In this document: positions 1 to 7,197 of the stretch, in pieces
Numbering within the stretch: the first letter of the stretch is position 1
How the letters are laid out: every line of letters begins with the position of its first letter
Source: a virus
Direction: 5' to 3' (one strand)
Length of the DNA: 20,664 bases
IMG/VR virus record: IMGVR_UViG_3300017713_000116
Location: 1-20,664 of that record
Translations under genes and position numbers: made by a program
Notes under the pieces: generated by a model
Told to the model about the DNA's origin: nothing
Databases searched by the model: none
Seen by the model: only the letters and a program-made list of their open reading frames with translations

Positions 1-14
1 ATAAAAGTTTGCAT
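1..14 (-). CDS. Possible start of a further gene, cut by window edge
   Basis: An ATG on the minus strand at position 14 lies two bases after the stop codon of the CDGSH-like peptide gene and continues off the window (first residues M-Q-T-F). The tight spacing matches the rest of the operon. Only four full codons are visible, so this is a positional inference. Confidence 0.3.
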
Positions 15-16
15 AT

Positions 17-94
17 TTATTTATTTAAATGGCTACCATCGCAGTAACCTTCTGGGTTATTTGTGCATCCGCACTTACATTTTACTTCTATCAT
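17..94 (-). CDS. Miniature CDGSH-like metal/iron-sulfur binding peptide (25 aa)
   Basis: This 25-codon ORF encodes a peptide dominated by the motif CKCGCTNNPEGYCDGSH (residues 6-22). It resembles the CDGSH signature C-x-C-x2-(S/T)-x3-P-x-C-D-G-(S/A/T)-H, in which three Cys and one His bind a 2Fe-2S cluster. Here Cys6, Cys8, Cys18 and His22 would be the ligands, Cys10 is extra, and the Cys8-Cys18 spacing is one residue longer than the usual form. Almost nothing lies outside the motif: five residues before and three after. The start ATG overlaps the stop of the preceding holin-like gene as ATGA, which supports coupled translation. Known CDGSH proteins are redox or iron-sulfur proteins. In a phage late operon the role is unknown. 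Zinc instead of iron-sulfur is possible. Confidence 0.72.
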   Translation of the reverse strand: MIEVKCKCGCTNNPEGYCDGSHLNK

Positions 95-501
95 AACTTT
101 CCTTTTGGGTGGTTATTTTTATTATCAAAGTCCATTGCTGCTTTTAATATAATTTTATCCATCATATTATCTTGGTTTTGTAGCATTTCTCTTTGTAAGT
201 TTATTACCATATCTTCTAACCTATCTTTAGCATCTACAAGCATTTGTATTTGATGGTCTTTCTTTTCTAATGTAGATTTTAAAGCATTTACATCATCAGG
301 CTTTGTACCACTAATAGCACTTATTAAAACAGGTATTGAAGCAGCAATAGAACCAATCAACATTAATACAATCTCTTTGTTAGATTCTAATACTGGGTAT
401 TGAACAAACGTAATTATAATTCCTACTATAAAGAAAAATATAAGTAAACTTCCTGCATAACTACGCAGTTCTTTCGCCACACCGTTTTTAGGTAATTGCA
501 T
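91..501 (-). CDS. Two-TM membrane protein with coiled-coil tail, holin candidate (136 aa)
   Basis: The protein has two predicted membrane segments, about residues 16-36 (rich in I, F and V) and 42-64. A charged helix follows at about residues 68-115 with heptad character (LKSTLEKKDHQIQMLVDAKD), and the C-terminus is short and Lys/Asn-rich. The small size, two N-terminal membrane spans, charged cytoplasmic end and position after the tail fibre gene fit a holin or spanin-like accessory, but no family signature is seen. I chose the ATG at 501, which overlaps the upstream stop as TGATG, over the GTG one codon earlier at 504. A membrane-anchored coiled-coil protein of another function remains possible. 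Confidence 0.6.
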   Translation of the reverse strand: MQLPKNGVAKELRSYAGSLLIFFFIVGIIITFVQYPVLESNKEIVLMLIGSIAASIPVLISAISGTKPDDVNALKSTLEKKDHQIQMLVDAKDRLEDMVINLQREMLQNQDNMMDKIILKAAMDFDNKNNHPKGKL

Positions 502-641
502 CACTTTAGCTTTTTATAAATTGAAATAGATGTATACACTACTGCAAGTATTAAACTGATTGACTGAAGCATAGGGTTCGCCTCACTTATAGAAATGCCT
601 AAAGCAAAAAAGTTAACGAAACCTATCTTCAACTCTTCCAT
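501..641 (-). CDS. Small hydrophobic membrane protein (46 aa), holin-like
   Basis: This ORF fits exactly between the fibre gene and the holin-like gene. Its ATG overlaps the fibre stop (TAATG) and its TGA overlaps the next ATG (TGATG). The peptide begins MEELKIGFVNFFALGIS and has one clear membrane segment at about residues 24-42 (MLQSISLILAVVYTSISIY), possibly a second weaker hydrophobic stretch at residues 6-18, and a basic end (KKLK). Two adjacent small membrane proteins after the fibre gene suggest a holin/antiholin or holin/accessory pair. This is inferred from topology and position only. The perfect overlaps at both ends are the main argument that it is a real gene. Confidence 0.62.
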   Translation of the reverse strand: MEELKIGFVNFFALGISISEANPMLQSISLILAVVYTSISIYKKLK

Positions 642-3373
642 TATGCTATTGCTAAATAAAGATAGTTGGTGCTGTTAGCATTCATTCCATCCCAAGTATT
701 AAGATTCCCTACAGTCCCTACGGTAAATCCAGTTGCCGAACGATATATTGCTTCAGCTGAATTAGAATATTCCGCATCTGAAGTATTTGCTCTTAATCTT
801 GCACTTGCTGGATTAGTGGAAGCTCTTGCACTATCAATTACAACCCAAGGTCCTGTTCCATTATCTATTTTTTTAATCATTAAGAATCTTGGGCTGAATC
901 CTGTTGTAATACTTGGCGGTGTGGTAAGATCCCCTGCATAACTCCCTATCTTCTGATAACCATCTACTGAATGGAAGCAGTAGGCGATAAAATCACCTGA
1001 AATACCTGTATCTTTAAATGTAAATACAGAAGGAGTAGGATCTGTGCTGTCAAATCTTGTTGTACTTCCTTCAGGATCAGAAAGATCTAATACTAATTTT
1101 TTAGCATTACCAATAGGTTCAGCATATACTTGCCAGTTTGAATTAGCGTCTATTGGCTTTATTAATATTAATTCAGGTGTATCTATTCCGTGTCCAATAG
1201 TAGCAACTCCACCTGCTGCTGAAAATTTTACAATACTAAACCCTGCTGCTTGATTCGCACTAACTAAACTTGTTGTGCTTCCGTCTTGGTTTATAGTAGA
1301 TAAGCTTCTATCGTGGTCGGCAGCTTTCCAGTTCCACGATATATAATTCGGCGGTGTTCCTGAAAAAGTACCACCTGCTGAACCATTTACTGCATTATTA
1401 CCACCTGCAACATCTGAAACACTAAATCCATTTGAATCAAAAGAAGTCAATCCGTGTGGGTCTGCATTATATTCTACTGCTATGTCATTTGATTGTACTA
1501 ATTTATGGTCACCCCTAATACTATCAAACAAAGCGTGTCCCGCATTAGCCTCTCTGGCTTTTATCCAAACAAAATCTGGTTTCATCCCATTTGATAAAAC
1601 AATATTTTGAGTACCGCCATTTCCTGTATATGTTTTAGCTTCAAAACTATCCGCTTTAGTTGCAGGTGTAGTATCTGGGTCTTGAGCAAATGCCATAAAG
1701 ATATAAGTATTACTTCCACCATTCCAACCAGCATCAGTTGTATTAAGAGTAAATCCATTACTATTAAAAACCATTCTACCTACATAGGAATCTTCTGCAT
1801 TATTAAGATTGGCAAACAAAGCAATGTCAACTCCCCTTTTGTTGTCATATATAAGCCAATTGTCAGATGCTGTACTTACTTTTAGCATAACAAAAGCAGG
1901 TTCAAATCCTGTTACTATAGAATTACCTGTTGCTCCTGTGCCTTCATAAGAGCCTATACGAGAGTAGCCTTCTACTGAATGGAAGCAGTAGGCTATATAA
2001 TCTTTATTATTAGTTCCTGTTTCACCTGTATTACCAATAGTAAAAACGGAATCTGTTGGTCTTGCAGTTGGACTTCCAAAAATACTTCCTGAACCTGATT
2101 GACCAGAAGAACCATTTAATTGCAAAAAATTACCATTAGCACCATCTTTATGAAGTACCGACCAATCATTTATAGTTTCTAACCCTTTGACAATAAGTAA
2201 TTCTACAATAGAACCCAATCCGTGTCCAATAGTTGCAGTTGCACCTGTACCTGTATATTTAACAATACTAAACCCTGCATCTACATTCTTTTTTATAGTT
2301 GATGCAATTGTAGCACCGTTAGAACCTGCATTATTAGTTTCTGCAGTAGGAGCATACCAGTTCCAAGACACCATTGTTCCAGAATTTGTATCTGCTCTTG
2401 AGCCAACAGTAAATCCCCCTGTTCCACTTGAATCAAAAGAAGTTAAACCTTGTGTACGAGTATATTCTACGTCTGTATCATTAGTAAATAGAGCTTTAGT
2501 AACACCTCGCACAGAGTCATATAATTGATGAGAATATCCTACTCCGCCAGGAGTACGATTCTTTATCCAAGTAAAATCTGGCTGAAACCCTACTGTAATA
2601 GCTTTAGTTCCACTACTACCATTCCATATTACAGTATTAAAATGCTCACTTGGAGTTACAGCACTTGCACATTGTACCTCTGCATATAAAGTGCCTACTT
2701 CTGAAGCTGATATTGCTTTGTTAAATATTCTGATTTGGTCTATTTTACCGTCAAAAAACTGTTGAAATGAACCTCCTGTAAATCTATAGCTTCCTATACC
2801 TGCTTTTGTAGTTGGATGAAAATTAATTAAATTGTTTTGTGTTAATGTTACAGGTGTACCGTCATTAATATATATATTAGCTTGGGTTGTGCTTATAGTG
2901 AGCACTACATTTGTCCAAACATTATTAGCGACAGTTGCGGTTGTATTTAAATTACTTTGTGTACCGCTATTATAAAATTGAGCAGTTAAAGTTTGATTTG
3001 CATTTTTTCTCCATATAAAACCTCTTGAAGCACTTCCATCATAATCAAAACTATTAAATATACTTTGGTCTGCTGCACTTGAACTTGAATTAATCCAAGC
3101 ACTTATAGTTATTGTTGTATCATTAAAAGAACCTGCTGAAAATTCTACATTACTACTACTACCATTAAAACCACCTGCTAATCCGTACTTACCTTCTACA
3201 TTAAAATCAACTGAAGTAGGTGTTCCGTTATAAGAGCCACTTTCATCTGAAGCATCAGCCATCTTATAATAAGCAATACAAGATGAATCGCCTAATATTT
3301 GTAAAGTGTTAGTAGTACAAGCACCACCGCCACCTGTTGGCGCACCTGCTATTAATCTTTTATTTATAGCCAT
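641..3373 (-). CDS. Tail fibre / receptor-binding protein with LamG-like domain and two repeat modules (910 aa)
   Basis: This is the largest gene of the distal part and most likely the host-recognition fibre. Residues about 30-230 look like a concanavalin A/LamG-like jelly roll (YYKMADASDESGSYNGT near the start, DGKIDQIRIFNKAISASEV at the end), a common carbohydrate-binding fold. Residues about 240-562 and 575-910 form two copies of a module of the type called DUF7483 in marine phage fibres, recognised from memory. Each copy carries a GF.PDF.WIK-type strand, a GLTSFDS stretch, a SWNW motif, ATIGHG, and IAYCFHSV(E/D)GY followed by IGSY. The start ATG is three bases after the previous stop. Glycan binding is inferred from the fold; the exact receptor cannot be read from sequence. 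Confidence 0.8.
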   Translation of the reverse strand: MAINKRLIAGAPTGGGGACTTNTLQILGDSSCIAYYKMADASDESGSYNGTPTSVDFNVEGKYGLAGGFNGSSSNVEFSAGSFNDTTITISAWINSSSSAADQSIFNSFDYDGSASRGFIWRKNANQTLTAQFYNSGTQSNLNTTATVANNVWTNVVLTISTTQANIYINDGTPVTLTQNNLINFHPTTKAGIGSYRFTGGSFQQFFDGKIDQIRIFNKAISASEVGTLYAEVQCASAVTPSEHFNTVIWNGSSGTKAITVGFQPDFTWIKNRTPGGVGYSHQLYDSVRGVTKALFTNDTDVEYTRTQGLTSFDSSGTGGFTVGSRADTNSGTMVSWNWYAPTAETNNAGSNGATIASTIKKNVDAGFSIVKYTGTGATATIGHGLGSIVELLIVKGLETINDWSVLHKDGANGNFLQLNGSSGQSGSGSIFGSPTARPTDSVFTIGNTGETGTNNKDYIAYCFHSVEGYSRIGSYEGTGATGNSIVTGFEPAFVMLKVSTASDNWLIYDNKRGVDIALFANLNNAEDSYVGRMVFNSNGFTLNTTDAGWNGGSNTYIFMAFAQDPDTTPATKADSFEAKTYTGNGGTQNIVLSNGMKPDFVWIKAREANAGHALFDSIRGDHKLVQSNDIAVEYNADPHGLTSFDSNGFSVSDVAGGNNAVNGSAGGTFSGTPPNYISWNWKAADHDRSLSTINQDGSTTSLVSANQAAGFSIVKFSAAGGVATIGHGIDTPELILIKPIDANSNWQVYAEPIGNAKKLVLDLSDPEGSTTRFDSTDPTPSVFTFKDTGISGDFIAYCFHSVDGYQKIGSYAGDLTTPPSITTGFSPRFLMIKKIDNGTGPWVVIDSARASTNPASARLRANTSDAEYSNSAEAIYRSATGFTVGTVGNLNTWDGMNANSTNYLYLAIA
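963..985. repeat. 23-bp direct repeat, copy 1 (inside fibre gene)
   Basis: This 23-base stretch is identical to positions 1971-1993. It encodes the AYCFHSV core of the second fibre module. It contains an inverted repeat, CTACTG (964-969) and CAGTAG (978-983), around an 8-base loop. It most likely reflects duplication of the protein module. Confidence 0.6.
1971..1993. repeat. 23-bp direct repeat, copy 2 (inside fibre gene)
   Basis: Identical to positions 963-985, in the first fibre module and at the equivalent protein position (AYCFHSV). The flanking bases diverge immediately on both sides. Confidence 0.6.
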
Positions 3374-3376
3374 AGT

Positions 3377-3970
3377 TTATTCTTTTTCTATAACGACAGG
3401 GAAAAATTCATAAGTGTATTTTAATAATGCTTCGGCAGTTGTTAAAGCGTTTACCTCTGCTATTAACTCATCGGCTCTGCTTAAAAGTTCTAATCTATCG
3501 CCTACTATATTACTTGGTATTGTTACATCTCTTTCCGCCTTTCTAATTACATACCAATCTGTAGGTTGCAATCTTCTACCTGCTTCAGCATTTATACTTT
3601 CTATATACCCTGCTTTTAGCTTGTCTTTATCGTTAATGGGTTTTGTAGTTACATCATAAGTAGGTTCTCCATCTGCATCTAAAACTGCCTTTCCATCTTC
3701 ATCAACTATAGGCTCTTTATGCTCGTATGTACCTTCTACATCTTTTTTAACTACTGAATAAGTAAAAATCTTTTTCTTACCATTCCACTTAATTTCTGAT
3801 AGTCCTTCAGTTACTTTATCGTGTTCTGGTATTACTACATCATAAAAACCAAATACAGTTGCATCTTCAGTTTTTCTAAAGTTTAAATGCAATCCGTTTT
3901 CGTCTTTCCATTCTAAAGGAAGCCTTCCGTAAGTTACTATTTGACCGTTATCTGTTTTAATTGCTTTCAT
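3377..3970 (-). CDS. Probable tail fibre assembly / baseplate-associated protein (197 aa)
   Basis: This soluble, charged protein sits directly upstream of the large fibre gene. The N-terminal half (residues 1-85) looks beta-rich (TDNGQIVTYGRLPLEWKDEN). The middle has Asp/Gly-rich repeats (DEDGKAVLDADGEPTYD). The C-terminal third is helical and contains LQPTDWYVIRKAERDVTIPS, then ELLSRADELIAEVNALTTAEA. A TDWYV.RK.E element before a helical end recalls proteins annotated as fibre assembly factors or DUF4376-type fibre-associated proteins in tailed phages. The likely role is chaperoning or attaching the 910-aa fibre. This is inferred from position and a weak motif; it could equally be a minor structural protein. 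Confidence 0.5.
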   Translation of the reverse strand: MKAIKTDNGQIVTYGRLPLEWKDENGLHLNFRKTEDATVFGFYDVVIPEHDKVTEGLSEIKWNGKKKIFTYSVVKKDVEGTYEHKEPIVDEDGKAVLDADGEPTYDVTTKPINDKDKLKAGYIESINAEAGRRLQPTDWYVIRKAERDVTIPSNIVGDRLELLSRADELIAEVNALTTAEALLKYTYEFFPVVIEKE

Positions 3971-3973
3971 AAT

Positions 3974-4642
3974 CTATTGAGGTTGTGATGCTGTATAAGT
4001 TGCTATTGAGTAGTGATATATTTTTGCACCACTTGAATCGTCAGTACAAATTATCTGTATAAGGTTTGTTGAACTACCATCGTAAGTTGTAGAACCTACC
4101 TTGTTAAAAGTTGAGCCTGTTTCAGCAAAAGTCAAAGCGTGATTACCTGTAATTACTAAATCAATTACTTGACCTTGTACTGCATTAGAAAAAGTTAATG
4201 TAGCTGCTCCATTTGCTGCTGCTGTAAAGGTTGTTGCTGTACTAAAATCTAAAGCAAAAGAACTTCCTGTGCCTAAAGCAGAAAGTGCTGTATATCTGTT
4301 TTCAAGTTTAGCAAAAGTTACTCCATCATTTGCAATTTTTGCAGTTGTAACATTAGCATCTAATATTTTTGCTGTAATAACTTTATCATTACCTATTGTT
4401 AAAGCTGTTGCTCCTGTTACATCACCTGTATGCGTTGCATTTGGACTTGAGTTTGTAACTGTTACATCTCCTGTTGCTTGATTTACTGAAATACCTGTAC
4501 CTGCTACAATACTTCCTACATCTCCTGCATCATCTGTATAAAGTTCTGTAAAGTTGTCGTTTACTTTGTCAAAGGCATCTCTTATAAAGTCCCCTGTATT
4601 GTCATTCGGTGCTGAACCAATATTAATAACTTGTTTAGCCAT
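3974..4642 (-). CDS. Short tail fibre/baseplate structural protein with phage GSAPND...DAFDKVNDNF motif (222 aa)
   Basis: Residues 1-35 contain VINIGSAPNDNTGDFIRDAF followed by DKVNDNFTELYT. This element is very common at the N-terminus of tail fibre, baseplate or appendage proteins of marine myo- and siphoviruses. It is followed by a G/T/V-rich region (VAGTGISVNQATGDVTVT) and a Thr/Ala/Asn-rich beta domain at about residues 130-222 (TFSNAVQGQVIDLVITGN), typical of trimeric fibre shafts and heads. It lies directly before the 197-aa protein and the 910-aa fibre, so it probably links the adsorption apparatus to the tail. The motif supports a virion appendage; the exact position in the particle is inferred. 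Confidence 0.62.
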   Translation of the reverse strand: MAKQVINIGSAPNDNTGDFIRDAFDKVNDNFTELYTDDAGDVGSIVAGTGISVNQATGDVTVTNSSPNATHTGDVTGATALTIGNDKVITAKILDANVTTAKIANDGVTFAKLENRYTALSALGTGSSFALDFSTATTFTAAANGAATLTFSNAVQGQVIDLVITGNHALTFAETGSTFNKVGSTTYDGSSTNLIQIICTDDSSGAKIYHYSIATYTASQPQ

Positions 4643-4654
4643 AATTAATTTATT

Positions 4655-4870
4655 TTATATTTGTGTTGCATCTGCTCTATATTTATTAGTGTCTGCTCTA
4701 AATGCAGTACCTGAAATTTGTGTTAAATCTGCTGTTAATTCAAAAGTACCCCAACAACTAGGTGCTGATATATCAGGTATACTATTTGTTGAATATGCTG
4801 TGTCTGACCCAAAACCTGAGTCTGTAATCATCTGACAGTATATAGATCCCCAATTTATATTATTAGCCAT
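4655..4870 (-). CDS. Small phage protein of unknown function (71 aa)
   Basis: This short protein starts MANNINWGSIYCQMITDSGF, has aromatic and Cys residues in the first half (SAPSCWGTFEL) and ends in RADTNKYRADATQI. I associate it, from memory only, with small conserved proteins next to head-tail connector and fibre genes in uncultured marine phages. No catalytic motif, signal peptide or membrane segment is seen. Its ATG overlaps the stop of the 30-aa basic ORF (ATGGCTAA), so translation is probably coupled. A minor structural role is the simplest guess. Confidence 0.55.
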   Translation of the reverse strand: MANNINWGSIYCQMITDSGFGSDTAYSTNSIPDISAPSCWGTFELTADLTQISGTAFRADTNKYRADATQI

Positions 4871-4955
4871 TTACTTTTGGTTTTTTGTTTTTTAAGTAAC
4901 GCTCTAGTTTTATAACGTTTTTTTGCTTCGGTTTGTATTTTTTTAAAACACCCAT
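4863..4955 (-). CDS. 30-aa very basic small ORF, translationally overlapped
   Basis: The ORF starts at an ATG inside the end of the head-tail connector gene (13-base overlap) and ends inside the start of the 71-aa gene (8-base overlap). It fills exactly what would otherwise be a 72-base gap. The peptide begins MGVLKKYKPKQKNVIKLERY and continues with more Lys. It has 10 Lys and 1 Arg against 1 Glu in 30 residues. It could bind nucleic acid or an acidic protein partner, but no family is recognised. The A-rich DNA makes Lys-rich chance ORFs likely, so the two overlaps are the main support. Confidence 0.5.
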   Translation of the reverse strand: MGVLKKYKPKQKNVIKLERYLKNKKPKVNG

Positions 4956-5443
4956 CCTTGAAATAAACTGTCTTTGTCAGGATAAACGTCTTCGTTATTA
5001 TTTGTATTGTATTCAGGAAACAAACTATTATTAAAACTAATATAGTCTATCATTCTTCTAGTATAATATTCTGCAAAGTCACGTTCCTTGTTTACTAAGT
5101 AATCTACTTCGTTTTTTTCTACTGATTCTGCATTCTCACTTTGGTGCTTAAATACACCACCATTCTTAACTTGATATGCTGCAAAAGGTAAATAGTCTGA
5201 CATTGCGTAATGAATTAACATCGGCTGTACGTATTTATTTACTAATGTTAAATAGTGTCCTGCTAAATTACCTGCTACAATATGAGTACTAATTTTATTA
5301 TACAAGTCTGTACCTAAATAATTCTGTATATGTATTTCTTGTGCTATTTTAATAAACTGTATAAATTTATCAGTGTCTACATTACCGTCTAAAATAGTAT
5401 TTTTTACTAAATCTGTTCTTGATATAAAAAGTGCTGTTGCCAT
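4943..5443 (-). CDS. Head-tail connector protein, DUF6712-like (166 aa)
   Basis: This is a mainly helical protein without membrane segments, beginning MATALFISRTDLVKNTILDG. The middle (KIAQEIHIQNYLGTDLYNKI, then QPMLIHYAMSDYLPFAAYQV) resembles the DUF6712/gp6-like connector proteins of Bacteroidota phages, which form a ring below the portal. The C-terminal half is helical (VNKERDFAEYYTRRMIDYIS), followed by an Asn-rich tail ending in FQGWVF. Its ATG overlaps the portal stop codon (TAATG), so it is the gene immediately after the portal, the standard place for this adaptor. The assignment rests on helical pattern, size, position and recognition from memory. Confidence 0.66.
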   Translation of the reverse strand: MATALFISRTDLVKNTILDGNVDTDKFIQFIKIAQEIHIQNYLGTDLYNKISTHIVAGNLAGHYLTLVNKYVQPMLIHYAMSDYLPFAAYQVKNGGVFKHQSENAESVEKNEVDYLVNKERDFAEYYTRRMIDYISFNNSLFPEYNTNNNEDVYPDKDSLFQGWVF

Positions 5444-7197
5444 TAGTTACGTGGTTTTAAAAATCCTTCATTTTTCATATCTCTAGGACGCTGTGCTACT
5501 TTCTTAGGGTTTTTTACACCTGTAGGGTTACCAGTTGCCTTTTTTGCTTTAGGGCTTTTTACATCACCTTGTCCTTTAGGTAAATCAACAAACTTAAAGG
5601 TTTTCCTTACCCATTTGTGTTGGCATAGCCCACCTCCTTTGTAGAGCCAGATTGAATAAGTATCTGCACCATTCGGACCCCAACCTGCATTTACTGGTTT
5701 TTTGTCCATTGCTAGTATGTCTTCTTTTCTATAAAGTTTATTAGCTGCTACCATTTTTTTACAGAACTCTCTAGAGTTAGCAGAGATCCTTTGTGGGGAA
5801 TATTGGTAACGTACTTTATATTGTGTTTCGTCTATGTATTTATCCTGTTCACTTTTTGCTCTTGGTATTGCTGTGCCTGTAGATGCTAGACCTATCATTT
5901 TGTCTAACTTTTCTTCTGCATTGTAGTCTACTTCCATTTCGTCTACTAATTCCCAAGTGCCTTCATCAATGTCTTCACCTAATTCTATAAGATCATTAGC
6001 TACATTATCCATTTGTGCAGGTGCTTTCTGTGAACTTAACTGTTGTTCTTGATCTACACCAGTTTCTTCTTCTACTGTTTCGTCATTTATTAAGTCATCA
6101 CTATTTGTTAAGTCTGTAAATTCTAACGGCTGTAGTGTCTTAAAGTACAAGTTTAAGGAGATGTTATTAACTGCGAGTATTTTATTGAGTCCTTCTATAA
6201 TTAAATTTTGGAAAGGCTTTACCACTACATTGTCAGTTAGTATACTAGCTGTTTTTAATTCGTCTGCATTATTACCTAGTCCTGTGTTGTCTTTAATACC
6301 AAATAACATTGGGCTTACAATTCTGTGACTAACTAAAATCTTTTTGGAAGATTCACTAGAAAGGAATTCGTATTGTTGGTGTGCGTCTGATAATTGCACT
6401 GGTTCAATACTTGCTTGACTGTCAGTGTTGTCATTAAATGCTAAAATAAATTTTCCTGAATTACTACTACCACTAAACTTGTCATATATTCTACGCTCTA
6501 TTAATGCACGTTCTTCTTCATTAGGAATACCGTTGTTAAAATTAATTAACATACTAGGTGCTAGTCCATTTTTTATATTATTTAAATGATAGTTGCTAAT
6601 TTCTTCTTCTAGCTGTGCATATTGTAAACCACCTTGATAATCTACTGGACTATAATAGTAAAAGCCTGTCTTATAAGGTTTTATACAAAAAATTTCTATA
6701 GACTCATTACTAGTACCAAATGCAGGTATACGTTTTAGTTCATCACTAGGCTTAATATTAATCCAGTCTTTATGATAATAGTAAGCTTCAATTTCGCCTT
6801 CTTCGTTACATTTTTCAAACCGTAAAGTTTCAACTGGAAAGTGTTCTACTTGTGCTATTGTCTTACGATCCTTACTGTAAATAACTTGCAAAGTTGCTTG
6901 ACCCATTAACTTTAGATCAAATACTATTTTTCTCATACAGTCAGCATTAAACAATGACATAGTTTTTGCATATTCTTCAGGTTTTCTTGAAGCGTCAGTT
7001 GCTGACAAACCTTTACCATAGATCATTTCAGACAAACCATTTATAACAGCATTATTTGTTGCACTGCCATTATAACGGTCTATTAAATATTGAAAGTAAT
7101 TGTTGTCTTCTCCGTATTCAACGTAGTTTTTAAATTTTTTTTCTACAACTTTAGGGGTTGTATAATTTGAAAGGTTTACTATTCTTACGTCGCTCAT
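5443..7197 (-). CDS. Portal protein with C-terminal Cys/His extension (584 aa)
   Basis: This is the dodecameric portal at the capsid vertex through which DNA is packaged. The core spans about residues 1-365 and has portal-like features: a YNGSATNNAVINGLSEMIYG start region, a clip/stem region around 175-300 (YYYSPVDYQGGLQYAQLEEE) and a helical wing near 300-345 (GLGNNADELKTASILTDN). An acidic Asp/Glu/Gln-rich linker follows (365-425). Residues about 455-535 form a distinct module with RISANSREFCKKMVAANKLY, GWGPNGADTY and GGGLCQHKW, which recalls the C-terminal Cys/His motif of MuF/SPP1-gp7-type minor head proteins. The tail is Lys/Pro-rich (540-584). It overlaps the 116-aa gene before it as ATGA and the connector after it as TAATG. 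At 584 aa it is longer than a plain portal because of this extension. Confidence 0.78.
   Translation of the reverse strand: MSDVRIVNLSNYTTPKVVEKKFKNYVEYGEDNNYFQYLIDRYNGSATNNAVINGLSEMIYGKGLSATDASRKPEEYAKTMSLFNADCMRKIVFDLKLMGQATLQVIYSKDRKTIAQVEHFPVETLRFEKCNEEGEIEAYYYHKDWINIKPSDELKRIPAFGTSNESIEIFCIKPYKTGFYYYSPVDYQGGLQYAQLEEEISNYHLNNIKNGLAPSMLINFNNGIPNEEERALIERRIYDKFSGSSNSGKFILAFNDNTDSQASIEPVQLSDAHQQYEFLSSESSKKILVSHRIVSPMLFGIKDNTGLGNNADELKTASILTDNVVVKPFQNLIIEGLNKILAVNNISLNLYFKTLQPLEFTDLTNSDDLINDETVEEETGVDQEQQLSSQKAPAQMDNVANDLIELGEDIDEGTWELVDEMEVDYNAEEKLDKMIGLASTGTAIPRAKSEQDKYIDETQYKVRYQYSPQRISANSREFCKKMVAANKLYRKEDILAMDKKPVNAGWGPNGADTYSIWLYKGGGLCQHKWVRKTFKFVDLPKGQGDVKSPKAKKATGNPTGVKNPKKVAQRPRDMKNEGFLKPRN

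Noticed and set aside
29-253. Plus-strand ORFs throughout the window (for example 29-253, 666-941, 2187-2528, 13435-13617)
   Set aside because: They lie opposite well-supported minus-strand genes, have no protein-like motifs, and no plus-strand promoter or spacing supports them.
501-504. GTG start at 504 for the holin-like gene
   Set aside because: The ATG one codon later at 501 gives the TGATG overlap typical of this operon, so the ATG is preferred.
963-1993. The 23-bp repeat pair as ends of a mobile element or attachment sites
   Set aside because: The repeats sit at equivalent protein positions of a duplicated module, and the interval is one module of the fibre gene.
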